From the NCBI GenBank assembly GCA_937877465.1, contig CALFIT010000067.1, positions 1 to 15,855 of the forward strand: a stretch of DNA of 15,855 bases. Reading direction: 5' to 3'. Positions 1 to 7,533 of this stretch are shown here, one piece after another. A program made the position numbers and the translations under genes. The DNA is from an uncultured Bacteroidales bacterium (GTDB lineage Bacteria; Bacteroidota; Bacteroidia; Bacteroidales; F082). The notes below the pieces were generated by a model. It ran no database searches. It worked only from the letters and a program-made list of their open reading frames with translations, and had not been told where the DNA came from. Position 1 is the stretch's first letter, and each line of letters starts with the position of its first letter.

Positions 1-167
1 ATTACCCCATCCCTCCGCATAAGCAAAAATGCTATTCGGAGTGGAACGGGATGGAATTGCCGATTACCGAACAGATTCATCGCGAGGAACTGAGCTTGCC
101 TATCAGTCCGGTGATGACAATTCAGGATGCGGGTCGAGTTGTGGAATTGTTAAACAAATGGTCGTGA
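1..167 (+). CDS. DegT/DnrJ/EryC1-type sugar aminotransferase, C-terminal end (partial)
   Basis: The reading frame is open from base 3 to the TGA at 165-167 and gives 54 residues. Visible motifs are YPIPPHKQ at the start, LPITEQIHREELSLPISPVM in the middle, and a closing helix ending LLNKWS. This set is typical of the C-terminus of PLP-dependent nucleotide-sugar aminotransferases of the DegT/DnrJ/EryC1/StrS family, where the LSLPISP stretch lies near the end of the protein. Such enzymes make amino-deoxy sugars for O-antigen or capsule. Only the end is present, so the exact sugar and the catalytic lysine cannot be judged. The next gene starts 3 nt after the stop, suggesting a shared transcript. 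Confidence 0.82.
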   Translation, partial: YPIPPHKQKCYSEWNGMELPITEQIHREELSLPISPVMTIQDAGRVVELLNKWS

Positions 168-170
168 ATT

Positions 171-1148
171 ATGGGAACCCCTAAAGTGTCTGTGATAGTT
201 ATTACTTATAATCAGGAGGATTCTCTCCCAGTTGCTCTTGATTCAATTGTGAACCAGGAGTGCTCGTTTGATGTTGAAACTATAGTAGGAGAAGATTGCT
301 CAACCGATAAGACGAGATTGGTTTTGGAAGAATATGCATCAAAGTATAAGGGAATAATTAAGCCTTTGTTCAACAAGACAAATCAGGGGATTCTGCGTAA
401 TTTTGCATCTGTAGTCTCTGAAGCTAACGGAGAATATGTCGCCTTTTGTGACGGAGATGACTATTGGTGCGACAAGCAGAAATTGGCAAAACAGGTGGAT
501 ATTCTTGATTCCAATCCAGACATCGGGTTGGTGTATACAGATGTTATTATGGATTCCAGAATAACAGGTCAGAAGTATTATCGTGGCATGGCCTCCCCTC
601 AACAAGATCAGTTTACTCAATTGTTGAAGGGTAATATCATTGTGTCTTCAACCGTTTGCATGCGCTCTGATTTGTTAAGATTTGTAAATTTTGACAATTA
701 TATAGAACAGGGCTTCTTAATGGAAGATTACCCAATGTGGTTGTCGTTGAGTTTGCATACCAGGTTCCATTATCTGAAAGAAGCTACGGCATGCTATGTG
801 ATAAAAAGGGATGTCGTGGTTTCAGAGGAAGTCAGCAATCATGCAATGCGATTTGATGAGAATTCTACAAAAATACGGCTTTATTTTCAAGAATCTTTTG
901 CTGATAATACCTCGCTCAGTAAGGATGACATCTTGGATGATCATTGTGCGTTGGGATATAAATGTGGCCTGAACATGAACGACCGGGAATTCGCTTTGCG
1001 GTATGTGAGCCAGATGCACAATAGGACACCTTATGTGAAGCGGCTGACGATGATATGCAAGTCACATTTGCTGTTCGGCATGTATCAAATGTATCGGGGC
1101 TTAACGGGCAAGAAACGCTCGCCTCTGGAGATGTATTTTGGTATGTAA
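171..1148 (+). CDS. Family 2 (GT-A) glycosyltransferase
   Basis: This 325-residue cytoplasmic protein has the GT2 layout. It opens with KVSVIVITYNQEDSLPVALD (residues 5-24), followed by the nucleotide-binding strand and loop VGEDCSTDKT (39-48) and the metal-binding DXD region CDGDDYW (93-99). The D-Y-W context after DGDD is common in Bacteroidetes GT2 enzymes of polysaccharide loci. No membrane segment is evident. The family transfers a sugar from a nucleotide donor to a lipid-linked oligosaccharide; donor and acceptor cannot be told from sequence. The ATG at 171 lies 3 nt after the aminotransferase stop and directly before the first conserved strand, so it is a convincing start. Base composition is more AT-rich than that of the flanking aminotransferase. 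Confidence 0.9.
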   Translation: MGTPKVSVIVITYNQEDSLPVALDSIVNQECSFDVETIVGEDCSTDKTRLVLEEYASKYKGIIKPLFNKTNQGILRNFASVVSEANGEYVAFCDGDDYWCDKQKLAKQVDILDSNPDIGLVYTDVIMDSRITGQKYYRGMASPQQDQFTQLLKGNIIVSSTVCMRSDLLRFVNFDNYIEQGFLMEDYPMWLSLSLHTRFHYLKEATACYVIKRDVVVSEEVSNHAMRFDENSTKIRLYFQESFADNTSLSKDDILDDHCALGYKCGLNMNDREFALRYVSQMHNRTPYVKRLTMICKSHLLFGMYQMYRGLTGKKRSPLEMYFGM

Positions 1149-1159
1149 TTATTGAAAAA

Positions 1160-2881
1160 ATGAATGCTATGTCAGGTTCGTTGGTAACGAGAGCACGGCG
1201 ATATTGGGCTGTCGCATTGTTGATGCTGGCAATCTATGTCTTGTATGCTGTTCTGAATTGGATGACGCCAATGTGGTGCGATGATCTTGATTATGGTGAT
1301 GCAGGACATACATTGAAAGATATTTTCCATAGGGAAACTTATGATTATTTTCATGCCAACGGCAGGATTTTTTCGCATTCGTTGGTCCAATTGTTTGCTG
1401 GAATTTTGGGCAAGCCTTTGTTTAATCTGTTCAACCCCTTGCCTACCTTGTTGATGGTCATCCTGTTGCCCTTGGCTTCGGGGATGGGTTGGAGGATGGG
1501 TGGAGACAAGTTGCGTCAGGTAATGTTTTTGTCTGTGTCCTTGTTGCTGGTGTGGTTTACGCTCCCTGACCAATACATAACCATGTTTATGATAGCAGGC
1601 AGCTCAAACTATATTTGGGCTGCAGTGTTGAATCTATTATTCGTGGTTATGCTTAGGCGTCTTTTGCAGAAGGATGGCAATGTGAAAAAAGAACAGTGGA
1701 TTGCGGTTTGCTTTCTGTCTTTCTTCGCTGGCGCATGGATGGAAATGTATTCGATAGCTATTGTGCCCGCTGTTTTCTGTTGGCTGGCACTAGAAAGGAA
1801 ACACTTGAACAAGAGGGTCTTGATCCCTTATGTTTTGTATATTGTGGGTGCCATGATTGTCATTTTTGCTCCAGGTAACTTCGTTAGGCAAGGGCAGGCG
1901 GTAAATGGTCGGGCAGGTATCATTACATGGATGGTAACCCAGTTGGAGTTGGCAATACGGTTTAAATTGATATGGGTTTGGATTGGTTCATTAGTTTTGC
2001 TGGCTTTTGAGCTGTTGAGAAAGCAAATCAGGATAAAGGCTTTTTTGACCGATAATTTGGTTTGGTTGGTCGGAATCGCTGTTTCCTATGCGTTTTTGTT
2101 TGTTTCAGGGGTGAACTCTTATCGGTCGCAATGGGCTATTTACCTGTTTAGTTTTGTCGTTTTGTTCTATTTGTTGGATAGAATACAAACGAACAAGTGG
2201 ATAAATGTCGCTGTGGCCGTAGTTGTGTTGACAGGTGTCGTCGTGGATTTCTCGCACGAGTACAAGGCTTTTCGTGGAAAACAGACTGCTGTGAAAGAGA
2301 TGTTGGTTAAGACTCAAGAGAAGACCTTGGTTGATGGCCAGTATTATTTGTGGCCCAACACTGCCACGACGCGTAAGTCTATCCCATCACCGACGGGGTT
2401 GAATGGCCTTTGGCCCGGCAATTCGTTTGCGACTTTCCATCATTTGGAAGGCTTTGTTATTATGCCGGAGCGGGTGTTCCCCTATTGTACGGGCGAAAGA
2501 CGATTTGATTCATTGTATTATGACCTTGTGCCAGTGGTCGACGGTATGGCTGTGATGAAATTGGCAGATGGGGTATCAGATTTGGTGTTGGCTTATGAGT
2601 ATGAATCCGATAAACCTTATGTGTTAAGGAGTAAGCCTAGCCGATTACTGTCTGCCTTAGGTTGTGAAACGGCGGTTCGAAAGGTTTATGGTCCGGGAAG
2701 GCCATTGTTGGGTTTCCTTTTGGAAAAGTCGTATCCTTTGGAGTCGATTAGTCGTGTGTCGGATGGAGTGGAGGAGGTCTTTGTGTTTGATTTTCATAAT
2801 ACACGCTACTTGGCAGCTCCTGTCGACATGCTTAGGCCTTTTTATGCCGCCTCGGTGAAAAATGTGACGATAGAGAGATGA
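1160..2881 (+). CDS. Multi-pass membrane protein, GT-C-like (DUF6056-like)
   Basis: From ATG 1160 this gives 573 residues. The frame is open further upstream to 1055, but that part overlaps the GT2 gene and has no family character. About ten hydrophobic segments can be drawn between residues 15 and 365, followed by a soluble tail of about 200 residues. Just after the first membrane segment lies MWCDDLDYGD (residues 38-47). An acidic pair in the first outer loop is the hallmark of GT-C glycosyltransferases, which use polyprenyl-phosphate sugars outside the membrane. The overall look matches DUF6056 proteins. It overlaps the GtrA-like gene by ATGA and is followed by a GtrB-like gene, so I infer the role of the variable transferase of a gtr-type module. 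The enzymatic role is inference. Confidence 0.75.
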   Translation: MNAMSGSLVTRARRYWAVALLMLAIYVLYAVLNWMTPMWCDDLDYGDAGHTLKDIFHRETYDYFHANGRIFSHSLVQLFAGILGKPLFNLFNPLPTLLMVILLPLASGMGWRMGGDKLRQVMFLSVSLLLVWFTLPDQYITMFMIAGSSNYIWAAVLNLLFVVMLRRLLQKDGNVKKEQWIAVCFLSFFAGAWMEMYSIAIVPAVFCWLALERKHLNKRVLIPYVLYIVGAMIVIFAPGNFVRQGQAVNGRAGIITWMVTQLELAIRFKLIWVWIGSLVLLAFELLRKQIRIKAFLTDNLVWLVGIAVSYAFLFVSGVNSYRSQWAIYLFSFVVLFYLLDRIQTNKWINVAVAVVVLTGVVVDFSHEYKAFRGKQTAVKEMLVKTQEKTLVDGQYYLWPNTATTRKSIPSPTGLNGLWPGNSFATFHHLEGFVIMPERVFPYCTGERRFDSLYYDLVPVVDGMAVMKLADGVSDLVLAYEYESDKPYVLRSKPSRLLSALGCETAVRKVYGPGRPLLGFLLEKSYPLESISRVSDGVEEVFVFDFHNTRYLAAPVDMLRPFYAASVKNVTIER

Positions 2882-3276
2882 AATTGTCTAACCCCAAAGT
2901 CGCTGAATTCGTTCGTTTTTGCTTGGTTGGCCTGGCTGCCACGGCCATCCATTATGGACTTTATTTGGCGTTGATACATGGATTTCGCATAGAAAAAGAA
3001 ATATGGATAAATGTGGCTTATACAATTGGCTACCTGGTGAGTTGGTGCGTCAATTTGTATTTGACAGCACATTTCACATTCCAAGAAGAGGTTACGGTAA
3101 AAAGAGGGATAGGCTTTGCAGTTAGTCATGTCATAAATTATGCACTGCATATTGTTTTTCTGAATTTGTTTCTGCGTGTTGGAGTTCCACAGCAATTTGC
3201 CCCCATCCCGGTTTATTGTGTTGTGGTCCCGATTAATTTCGTTTTGGTTAGGACGGTTTTCAAAAGATTGAAATGA
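2878..3276 (+). CDS. GtrA-family membrane protein (probable polyprenyl-phosphate-sugar flippase)
   Basis: This 132-residue protein has four hydrophobic segments and the GtrA signature: EFVRFCLVGLAATAIHYGLY near the N-terminus, SWCVNLYLTAHFTF after the second segment, and a closing FVLVRTVFKRLK. GtrA/DPMS-like proteins of about 120-150 residues are thought to help move polyprenyl-phosphate-linked sugars across the inner membrane. Its ATG overlaps the stop of the preceding GT-C-like gene (ATGA), and its own stop overlaps the next start, so the three genes are probably translationally coupled. The assignment rests on length, topology and motif order together with the adjacent GtrB-like gene. Confidence 0.88.
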   Translation: MKLSNPKVAEFVRFCLVGLAATAIHYGLYLALIHGFRIEKEIWINVAYTIGYLVSWCVNLYLTAHFTFQEEVTVKRGIGFAVSHVINYALHIVFLNLFLRVGVPQQFAPIPVYCVVVPINFVLVRTVFKRLK

Positions 3277-4223
3277 TGAAAAAAATCAGTGTCTTGGTAC
3301 CTTGCTATAACGAGGAGCAATCGCTGCCTTTGTTATACGATGAATTGCTTCGAGTGGTCGACAACCTGTCTACGTATGAATGGGAATTCTTGTTCGTGAA
3401 CGATGGGAGCAAGGACAACACTTTGCAGTTGTTGGCGTCAATGCGGGAGAAGGATCGTCGTGTCAACTATTTGGATTTAAGTCGGAATTTCGGTAAGGAA
3501 AATGCCATGCTTGCAGGTTTCGATTATGTTACAGGCGATTGCATGATCCTGATGGATGCTGATTTGCAAGATCCACCGTCGTTGATTCCAGAATTGTTGA
3601 AGGAATGGGAGAATGGATACCAAGATGTTTATGCGCGTCGTCGTGATAGGGGAAGAGAGTCATGGTTGCGCAAAAAGTTTAGCATGTTGTTCTATCGAAT
3701 TCTTGACCATTCCACACGGTTTGACATCCTTCAAAACGTTGGTGACTTTCGTTTGCTTGATCGCCAATGTATCGATGCCTTGTGCCAGATGCGAGAGACC
3801 GAGCGATATACGAAGGGTATGTTTTGTTGGATAGGATTCAATAAGAAAGAAGTCGTGTTCGACAGAGGTGACAGGAAGGCAGGAGATAGTAAATGGAACT
3901 TCAAGTCGTTATTCAATTTGGCGATTGAGGGGATTACATCTTTTACTACGACGCCTTTGCGATTTGCCACGATTATAGGCTTCATAGTTGCGCTTGGGGC
4001 TTTTTTGGCTGGATTATTCTATCTTGTAAAGACTATCATTTACGGTGATCAGGTCAGAGGTTTTACGACTTTGATAGTGTTCATTTCGTTTTTCGGTGGA
4101 TTGCAACTTATGGCAATAGGCATTTTGGGCGAGTATTTAGGCCGGATTTTCAACGAAGTAAAAGGACGCCCCGTATACCTGGTCAATACTTTTAATGGGG
4201 AGCCTCAAAAAAGAAGGAGTTGA
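3273..4223 (+). CDS. GtrB-like polyprenyl-phosphate glycosyltransferase (GT2 with two membrane segments)
   Basis: This 316-residue protein has all the marks of the GtrB/DPM1-like branch of GT2. These are VLVPCYNEEQSLPLLYDEL near the start, VNDGSKDNT (42-50), the DXD segment MDADLQDPP (94-102), two membrane helices at about 231-253 and 265-285, and the typical tail GEYLGRIFNEVKGRPVYLV (286-304). Such enzymes load a sugar from a nucleotide donor onto undecaprenyl phosphate at the cytoplasmic face. The start at 3273 overlaps the GtrA-like stop; ATG 3276 is an equally possible start. With its two upstream neighbours it forms a gtr-like module that would add side-chain sugars to a surface glycan. 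The sugar is unknown. Confidence 0.92.
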   Translation: MMKKISVLVPCYNEEQSLPLLYDELLRVVDNLSTYEWEFLFVNDGSKDNTLQLLASMREKDRRVNYLDLSRNFGKENAMLAGFDYVTGDCMILMDADLQDPPSLIPELLKEWENGYQDVYARRRDRGRESWLRKKFSMLFYRILDHSTRFDILQNVGDFRLLDRQCIDALCQMRETERYTKGMFCWIGFNKKEVVFDRGDRKAGDSKWNFKSLFNLAIEGITSFTTTPLRFATIIGFIVALGAFLAGLFYLVKTIIYGDQVRGFTTLIVFISFFGGLQLMAIGILGEYLGRIFNEVKGRPVYLVNTFNGEPQKRRS

Positions 4224-4226
4224 TAA

Positions 4227-4811
4227 ATGGTTTTTTCCCTAGATAAACAAGATACAGCAGTATTGAAGGGAATTGCAATTTGTTCAATGCTATTTCATCA
4301 TTTGTATGCTGTTAGCCCCCCCCTAAATTCCAATCTAAATGATGTAGAAGGGTTGCTGCGATGGTTAGGTGAATTGGGAAAGGTGTGTGTCGCAATTTTT
4401 TTGTTTTGTTCTGGATACGGTATGTCTGTCCAGTTTGACAAGGCGTCTCAGATGAGTTTTCTTTCTTCAGCGAAGATTGTATTTAAGCGTCTTTTAAAAT
4501 TCTATCTAGGGTATTGGGTGGTTTTTATTGTATTTGTGCCTATAACGATATTTGTTTTCAATCGTCCTTTGTCGCTATCTTATGGAACAAATGTGAACAT
4601 TGTCAAACGTTTCGTATATGATTTTTTTGGAATCCAAGGTTTCCATTCCTATAATGTCACTTGGTGGTTTAATTTACTTATTCTTATCTTTTACCTTGCT
4701 TCTCCTGTTTTATGTTGGTTGTCAAAGCGTTGTGGAACATTGTTGCTTTTGTTATGTTTGGCTCTTTTAAGGTTGAAGAATGTAATTCCAGGTAATTATA
4801 TTGATAAGTAA
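4227..4811 (+). pseudogene. Acyltransferase-3 family gene, 5' part, interrupted by an insertion sequence
   Basis: The frame encodes 194 residues and ends in a TAA (4809-4811) that lies inside the inserted element; host sequence stops at the TA at 4805-4806. The beginning, DKQDTAVLKGIAICSMLFHH (6-25), followed by VCVAIFLFCSGYGMSVQFDK, matches the N-terminus of membrane acyltransferases of the acyltransferase-3 (OafA/WecH-like) family. The histidine after the first helix is the usual catalytic position. Several hydrophobic segments follow. Such proteins acetylate sugars of surface polysaccharides. Joining it to 5924-6417 restores one 357-codon frame, so the gene is broken only by the element. 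It starts 3 nt after the GtrB-like stop. It also contains a C8 run at 4316-4323. Confidence 0.85.
4316..4323 (+). repeat. C8 homopolymer within the acyltransferase 5' end
   Basis: Eight consecutive Cs lie at codons 30-33 (AGC CCC CCC CTA). The tract is in frame here. A run this long early in an AT-rich gene could be prone to slipped-strand frameshifts. The next intact host gene downstream carries a G9 tract. Confidence 0.9.
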
Positions 4812-4824
4812 ATGTTCAAAATTA
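4807..4824 (+). repeat. Left terminal inverted repeat of the IS630 element
   Basis: It begins AGTAAATGTTCAAAATTA and matches the reverse complement of 5904-5921 at 15 of 18 bases, with mismatches at positions 6, 8 and 9. It directly abuts the TA target at 4805-4806. Confidence 0.85.
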
Positions 4825-4881
4825 GTTTTCTATTATTAATACTATTAGGCTGCGATTCTCGTTATCATAGGGCAAACCATA

Positions 4882-5906
4882 TTGGACATGAGAAAAGCAG
4901 TACGATTAGAACTAAACGAAGCCCAGCGGTTGGAACTCGAGCGAGGATACCGCAAGGGAGAGAAGCATTGCTTCAGGATGAGGTGCTTGGCCCTACTCCT
5001 GAAAGCGGAAGGGCTGTCCGCAGCGGAAGTTGGCGAGAGGACAGGGATGGAGCAGCACACCGTGAGGAACTGGCTGAAACGGTACGAGCAAGAGGGAATC
5101 AAAGGCCTGGAGACACGTCCCGGCAGAGGCCGCAAGCCGATAATGGACTGCTCGGACGAGGAGGCTGTCCGACGCGCGATAGAGCAGGACAGGCAAAGCG
5201 TGAACAAGGCACGGGAAGCGTGGCAGCAGGCCAGCGGCAAGGAGGCCAGCGAATCGACGTTCAAGCGTTTTTTATCCGCTTTGGCGCAAGATATAAGCGT
5301 ATAAGGAAACGCCCAAGGGGAAAACCCTCGCCGCAGCTCTACGAGTACAAGGCCGAGAAGCTGCAAGAACTTGAACAAAAGGCGGATGACGGAAGGATAG
5401 ACCTCTACTATGCCGACGAGAGCCACGTCTGCACCGAAGGCTACGTCCCCTACGGATGGCAGTTTCAAGGTGAGGATGTCCACGTCCCGTCCCAGAAGAT
5501 AGCCCGCCTCAACATATTCGGCATGACCACAAGGGACAACCGTTACGAAGGCTTCACGTCTAGGAGCGGCATAACCTCCGAGAAGCTGGCGGACTTCCTT
5601 GACAGGCTGTCGCTCAGACCTCGGGAAAGGAACACCGTCATCGTGCTTGACAACGCCAGCATTCACCGCAGCAAACTCATCAAGGAGTTGAGGCACGTCT
5701 GGGAGAACAGGGGACTGTTCCTCTTCTTTCTCCCTCCGTACTCGCCGCATCTCAACATTGCGGAAACGCTGTGGCGAATACTCAAGGGAAAGTGGATTCG
5801 ACCGCAGGACTACCAGTCCACAGACACCCTCTTCTACGCCACCGACAGAGCCTTGGCCTCGATCGGAAAATCCAACTTCATCAACTACTCTCATTATGCA
5901 GCTTAA
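4882..5906 (+). CDS. IS630-family DDE transposase, expressed by -1 frameshift
   Basis: The first frame (4882-5304) encodes a helix-turn-helix region: GLSAAEVGERTGMEQHTVRN and then LKRYEQEGIKGL. This is followed by the usual basic linker RPGRGRKP. The second frame, shifted by -1 and running to 5906, carries the catalytic core. The first Asp is in YYADES (codon 5415), the second in VLDNASIHRS (codon 5649), and the final Glu in SPHLNIAETLWRILKG (codon 5763). The two frames overlap at a perfect T TTT TTA slippery heptamer (5268-5274, phased to the first frame). Slipping there gives about 341 residues, the normal IS630 length. The element could be active if frameshifting is programmed; a simple decay indel is the alternative. 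Confidence 0.88.
5268..5274 (+). promoter_or_regulatory. Candidate -1 ribosomal frameshift site (T TTT TTA)
   Basis: The heptamer is read CGT TTT TTA in the first transposase frame and sits inside the overlap of the two frames. It matches the classical X XXY YYZ slippery pattern. A short possible stem (CGCTT at 5277-5281 with AAGCG at 5295-5299) follows at once, but it is weak. Confidence 0.6.
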
Positions 5907-5921
5907 TTTTGACTAGTTACT
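5904..5921 (-). repeat. Right terminal inverted repeat of the IS630 element
   Basis: Read on the minus strand it is AGTAACTAGTCAAAATTA, the partner of 4807-4824. It abuts TA at 5922-5923. The transposase stop codon (5904-5906) lies within this repeat. Confidence 0.85.
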
Positions 5922-5923
5922 TA

Positions 5924-6417
5924 TCTATGTTTGGCTATTCCCATTCGTTGTCGGTATGCTATGGAAAAATGGCGGAAATAAGTTTCCATGTATTTCAAAA
6001 TGGTTGTCGGAACATAAAGTTTTGTTCTCAATAATTACATTGTCTTTGCTGGCACTGATGATTTGTATACGGATGCTACCGTGGATTCCTTTTTGGGGAG
6101 GAACCCATGTTGATGGTTTTCTTACCCTCGCGCTAGTTCTGTTTGTGATTTCCACCTTTAGACAAATTACGGTTGCGTCAAAAATGTTTGTTTTTTTCGG
6201 CAAACATTCAATGAATATTTATCTTATTCACGCCTTTATTTGTTGGTATTGGTGCCCAAAGTGGTTGTATTCTAATTATTGGATGAGCAATGGTATTAAT
6301 TTCATCGCCCTATTAACAATTTGTTTGTTACTAAGCATGTTGTTGGAGTTCATAAAAAATAAAATCGGTTTATACCGCATACAAGGAAAACTGGTTGAAA
6401 CAATAGAAAAACTGTAA
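5924..6417 (+). pseudogene. Acyltransferase-3 family gene, 3' part, after the insertion
   Basis: This is the continuation of the gene begun at 4227. In the frame ATC TAT GTT TGG from the junction it reads IYVWLFPFVVGMLWKNGGN and then several hydrophobic segments. Near the end it has FFGKHSMNIYLIHAFICWY, the conserved late motif of acyltransferase-3 proteins (G-x-x-S-x-x-x-Y-L-x-H). It ends at TAA 6415-6417. An internal ATG at 5956 could start a shorter peptide of 153 residues, but this would lack the catalytic N-terminus and is unlikely to act alone. Composition is AT-rich like the 5' half and unlike the element between them. The next gene begins 11 nt downstream. Confidence 0.85.
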
Positions 6418-6428
6418 ATAATTGGTTA

Positions 6429-7440
6429 ATGATAAAAAACGGTGATTTGGAAAACAAAGTTTCTATTATTGTTCCTGTGTATAATGCAGAGGAATATCTT
6501 AAAAAATGCCTTGATAGCATTCTGAGGCAAACTTTTGGTGATTGGATATGTTATTTGGTGAACGACGGTTCTACTGATGATAGCCAATCGATTATTGAAG
6601 AGTATTGTCAGGTGGACGATAGGTTTGTAGGACTTACCAAGCAGAATGAAGGGTCGCCTGCAAAAACGATTCGATATGCATTTAAATATATAGAATCGGA
6701 ATTTATTATTGCTATTGGAAATGACGATGCCATATCAGATGACTATGTTGAAAAACTTTTGAATAGACAAAAAGGAACTAATGCTGATTTGGTGATTCCA
6801 TATATGGTGTTTATGGATGAAAGTCTACGAGATGAGAAATTTAGACTTCCAAATTATCAATTTGATATTCAACAGGTTATGTGGGGGGGGGCAGGCTTGC
6901 TTGTTAACTATTCCCGAATATAAAATTGGATTTAATGGTTCGTTGGTTCGACGCAGATTGTATGATTTTACAACCGATGGTGCTTTGATGAATACGGATG
7001 AACTTTGGACTAGAGAATTATTAATAAATAGTTCAGTTGTCGCTTTTTCGGATTCCGAGTATTACTATCGATCCAATCCAGATAGTATAACTAAAAAGTT
7101 TTCACCTCGGCTTTTCGAAAAAAGTGTAACAGAAGCATTGCTTGTGGATTTTGCAAAAACTTATTTCCCCGAAAACCAAGAATTGGTCCAAACATTAAGG
7201 CGAAAACATTTTTCTGGTCTTCAATGGAATATTGTTTTTTACGATAAAGAAAAGGATAAATTTACGGATGAAGAACGCCGAAGAATCGAGAGCGTTTTAG
7301 CTCAATCATACAAATTCCTTAATGGATTTGAAATAATGAAAGATAGCCTGAAATGGGGAATTGCTGTTGCATTATTAAGACGTTTTTCATGGTATCAGCG
7401 ATTGGTCGTTTCTCATTTCAATAAAAAGAATATAAAGTAA
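6429..7440 (+). pseudogene. GT2 glycosyltransferase out of frame at a G9 tract (possible phase-variable gene)
   Basis: The first frame (6429-6923) begins with a textbook GT2 domain: VSIIVPVYNAEEYLKKCLDS (11-30), LVNDGSTDDS (43-52) and the DXD-like GNDD (97-100). At a run of nine Gs (6883-6891) it runs into a stop at 6921-6923. The rest of the protein continues in the +1 frame to 7440. It includes IPEYKIGFNGSLVRRRLYDF, the EYYYRSNPDSITKKFS segment and a basic tail. With eight Gs (or eleven) one frame of about 336 residues results, a normal length. The gene could be a phase-variable locus caught in the OFF state, a true pseudogene, or a homopolymer sequencing or assembly error. The truncated 164-residue product keeps the nucleotide-binding part only. 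Confidence 0.85.
6883..6891 (+). repeat. G9 homopolymer in the GT2 gene
   Basis: Nine consecutive Gs in an otherwise AT-rich gene lie exactly where the reading frame breaks. Loss of one G (or gain of two) restores the full-length frame. Confidence 0.92.
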
Positions 7441-7446
7441 TCATTT

Positions 7447-7530
7447 ATGCGTACCCCCGTCCTCCTCATCGCCTTCAACCGCCCCGATCACACCAGGCGG
7501 GTGCTGGAAACCATTTTGGCAGCCTATTAG
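7447..7530 (+). pseudogene. Clipped 5' end of an FNRP-type glycosyltransferase (repeat copy R1)
   Basis: The 27-codon frame MRTPVLLIAFNRPDHTRRVL... continues ETILAAY and stops at 7528-7530. It matches the first codons of the intact transferase at 11461 (TPILLITFNRPEHTRR). It starts 6 nt after the end of the frameshifted GT2, the normal operon position for a further GT gene, but the rest of the enzyme is missing. Bases 7472-7510 are identical to 8217-8255 in copy R2 (39 bp). It is too short to function; I read it as the remnant left when the following cassette arrived or the gene was deleted. Confidence 0.82.
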
Positions 7531-7533
7531 AGT

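Larger units (their letters stand above)
4807..5921 (+). mobile_element. IS630-family insertion sequence, 1115 bp, TA target duplication
   Basis: The boundaries were set from three agreeing facts. TA dinucleotides flank the element (4805-4806 and 5922-5923). The ends 4807-4824 and 5904-5921 form an inverted repeat matching at 15 of 18 positions (AGTAA at the tip, TCAAAATTA inside). Removing the element plus one TA joins the two acyltransferase halves in frame. The element carries one transposase read through a -1 frameshift. It is much more GC-rich than the host gene, consistent with recent arrival. The empty site would have contained the palindrome GATATC centred on the TA target. Confidence 0.9.

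Noticed and set aside
1055..1159. Upstream extension of the DUF6056-like gene
   Set aside because: It overlaps the GT2 gene and encodes no conserved residues. ATG 1160 begins just before the first membrane helix and is 11 nt after the GT2 stop.
4845..5894. Long open frame of 349 codons on the minus strand across the insertion sequence
   Set aside because: It is the mirror of the GC-rich transposase, whose HTH and DDE motifs are clear on the plus strand. The minus-strand protein shows no family motif.
4809..5919. Alternative insertion-sequence borders using the TA pair at 4809-4810 and 5918-5919
   Set aside because: Joining at these positions leaves the acyltransferase out of frame (1109 bp removed), whereas the chosen borders restore it and give longer matching ends.
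7447..7530. Clipped GT starts as genuine leader peptides or small functional proteins
   Set aside because: All four match the N-terminus of one enzyme family at both DNA and protein level and end abruptly at unrelated sequence. Remnant status is simpler, though a role in translational coupling is not excluded.
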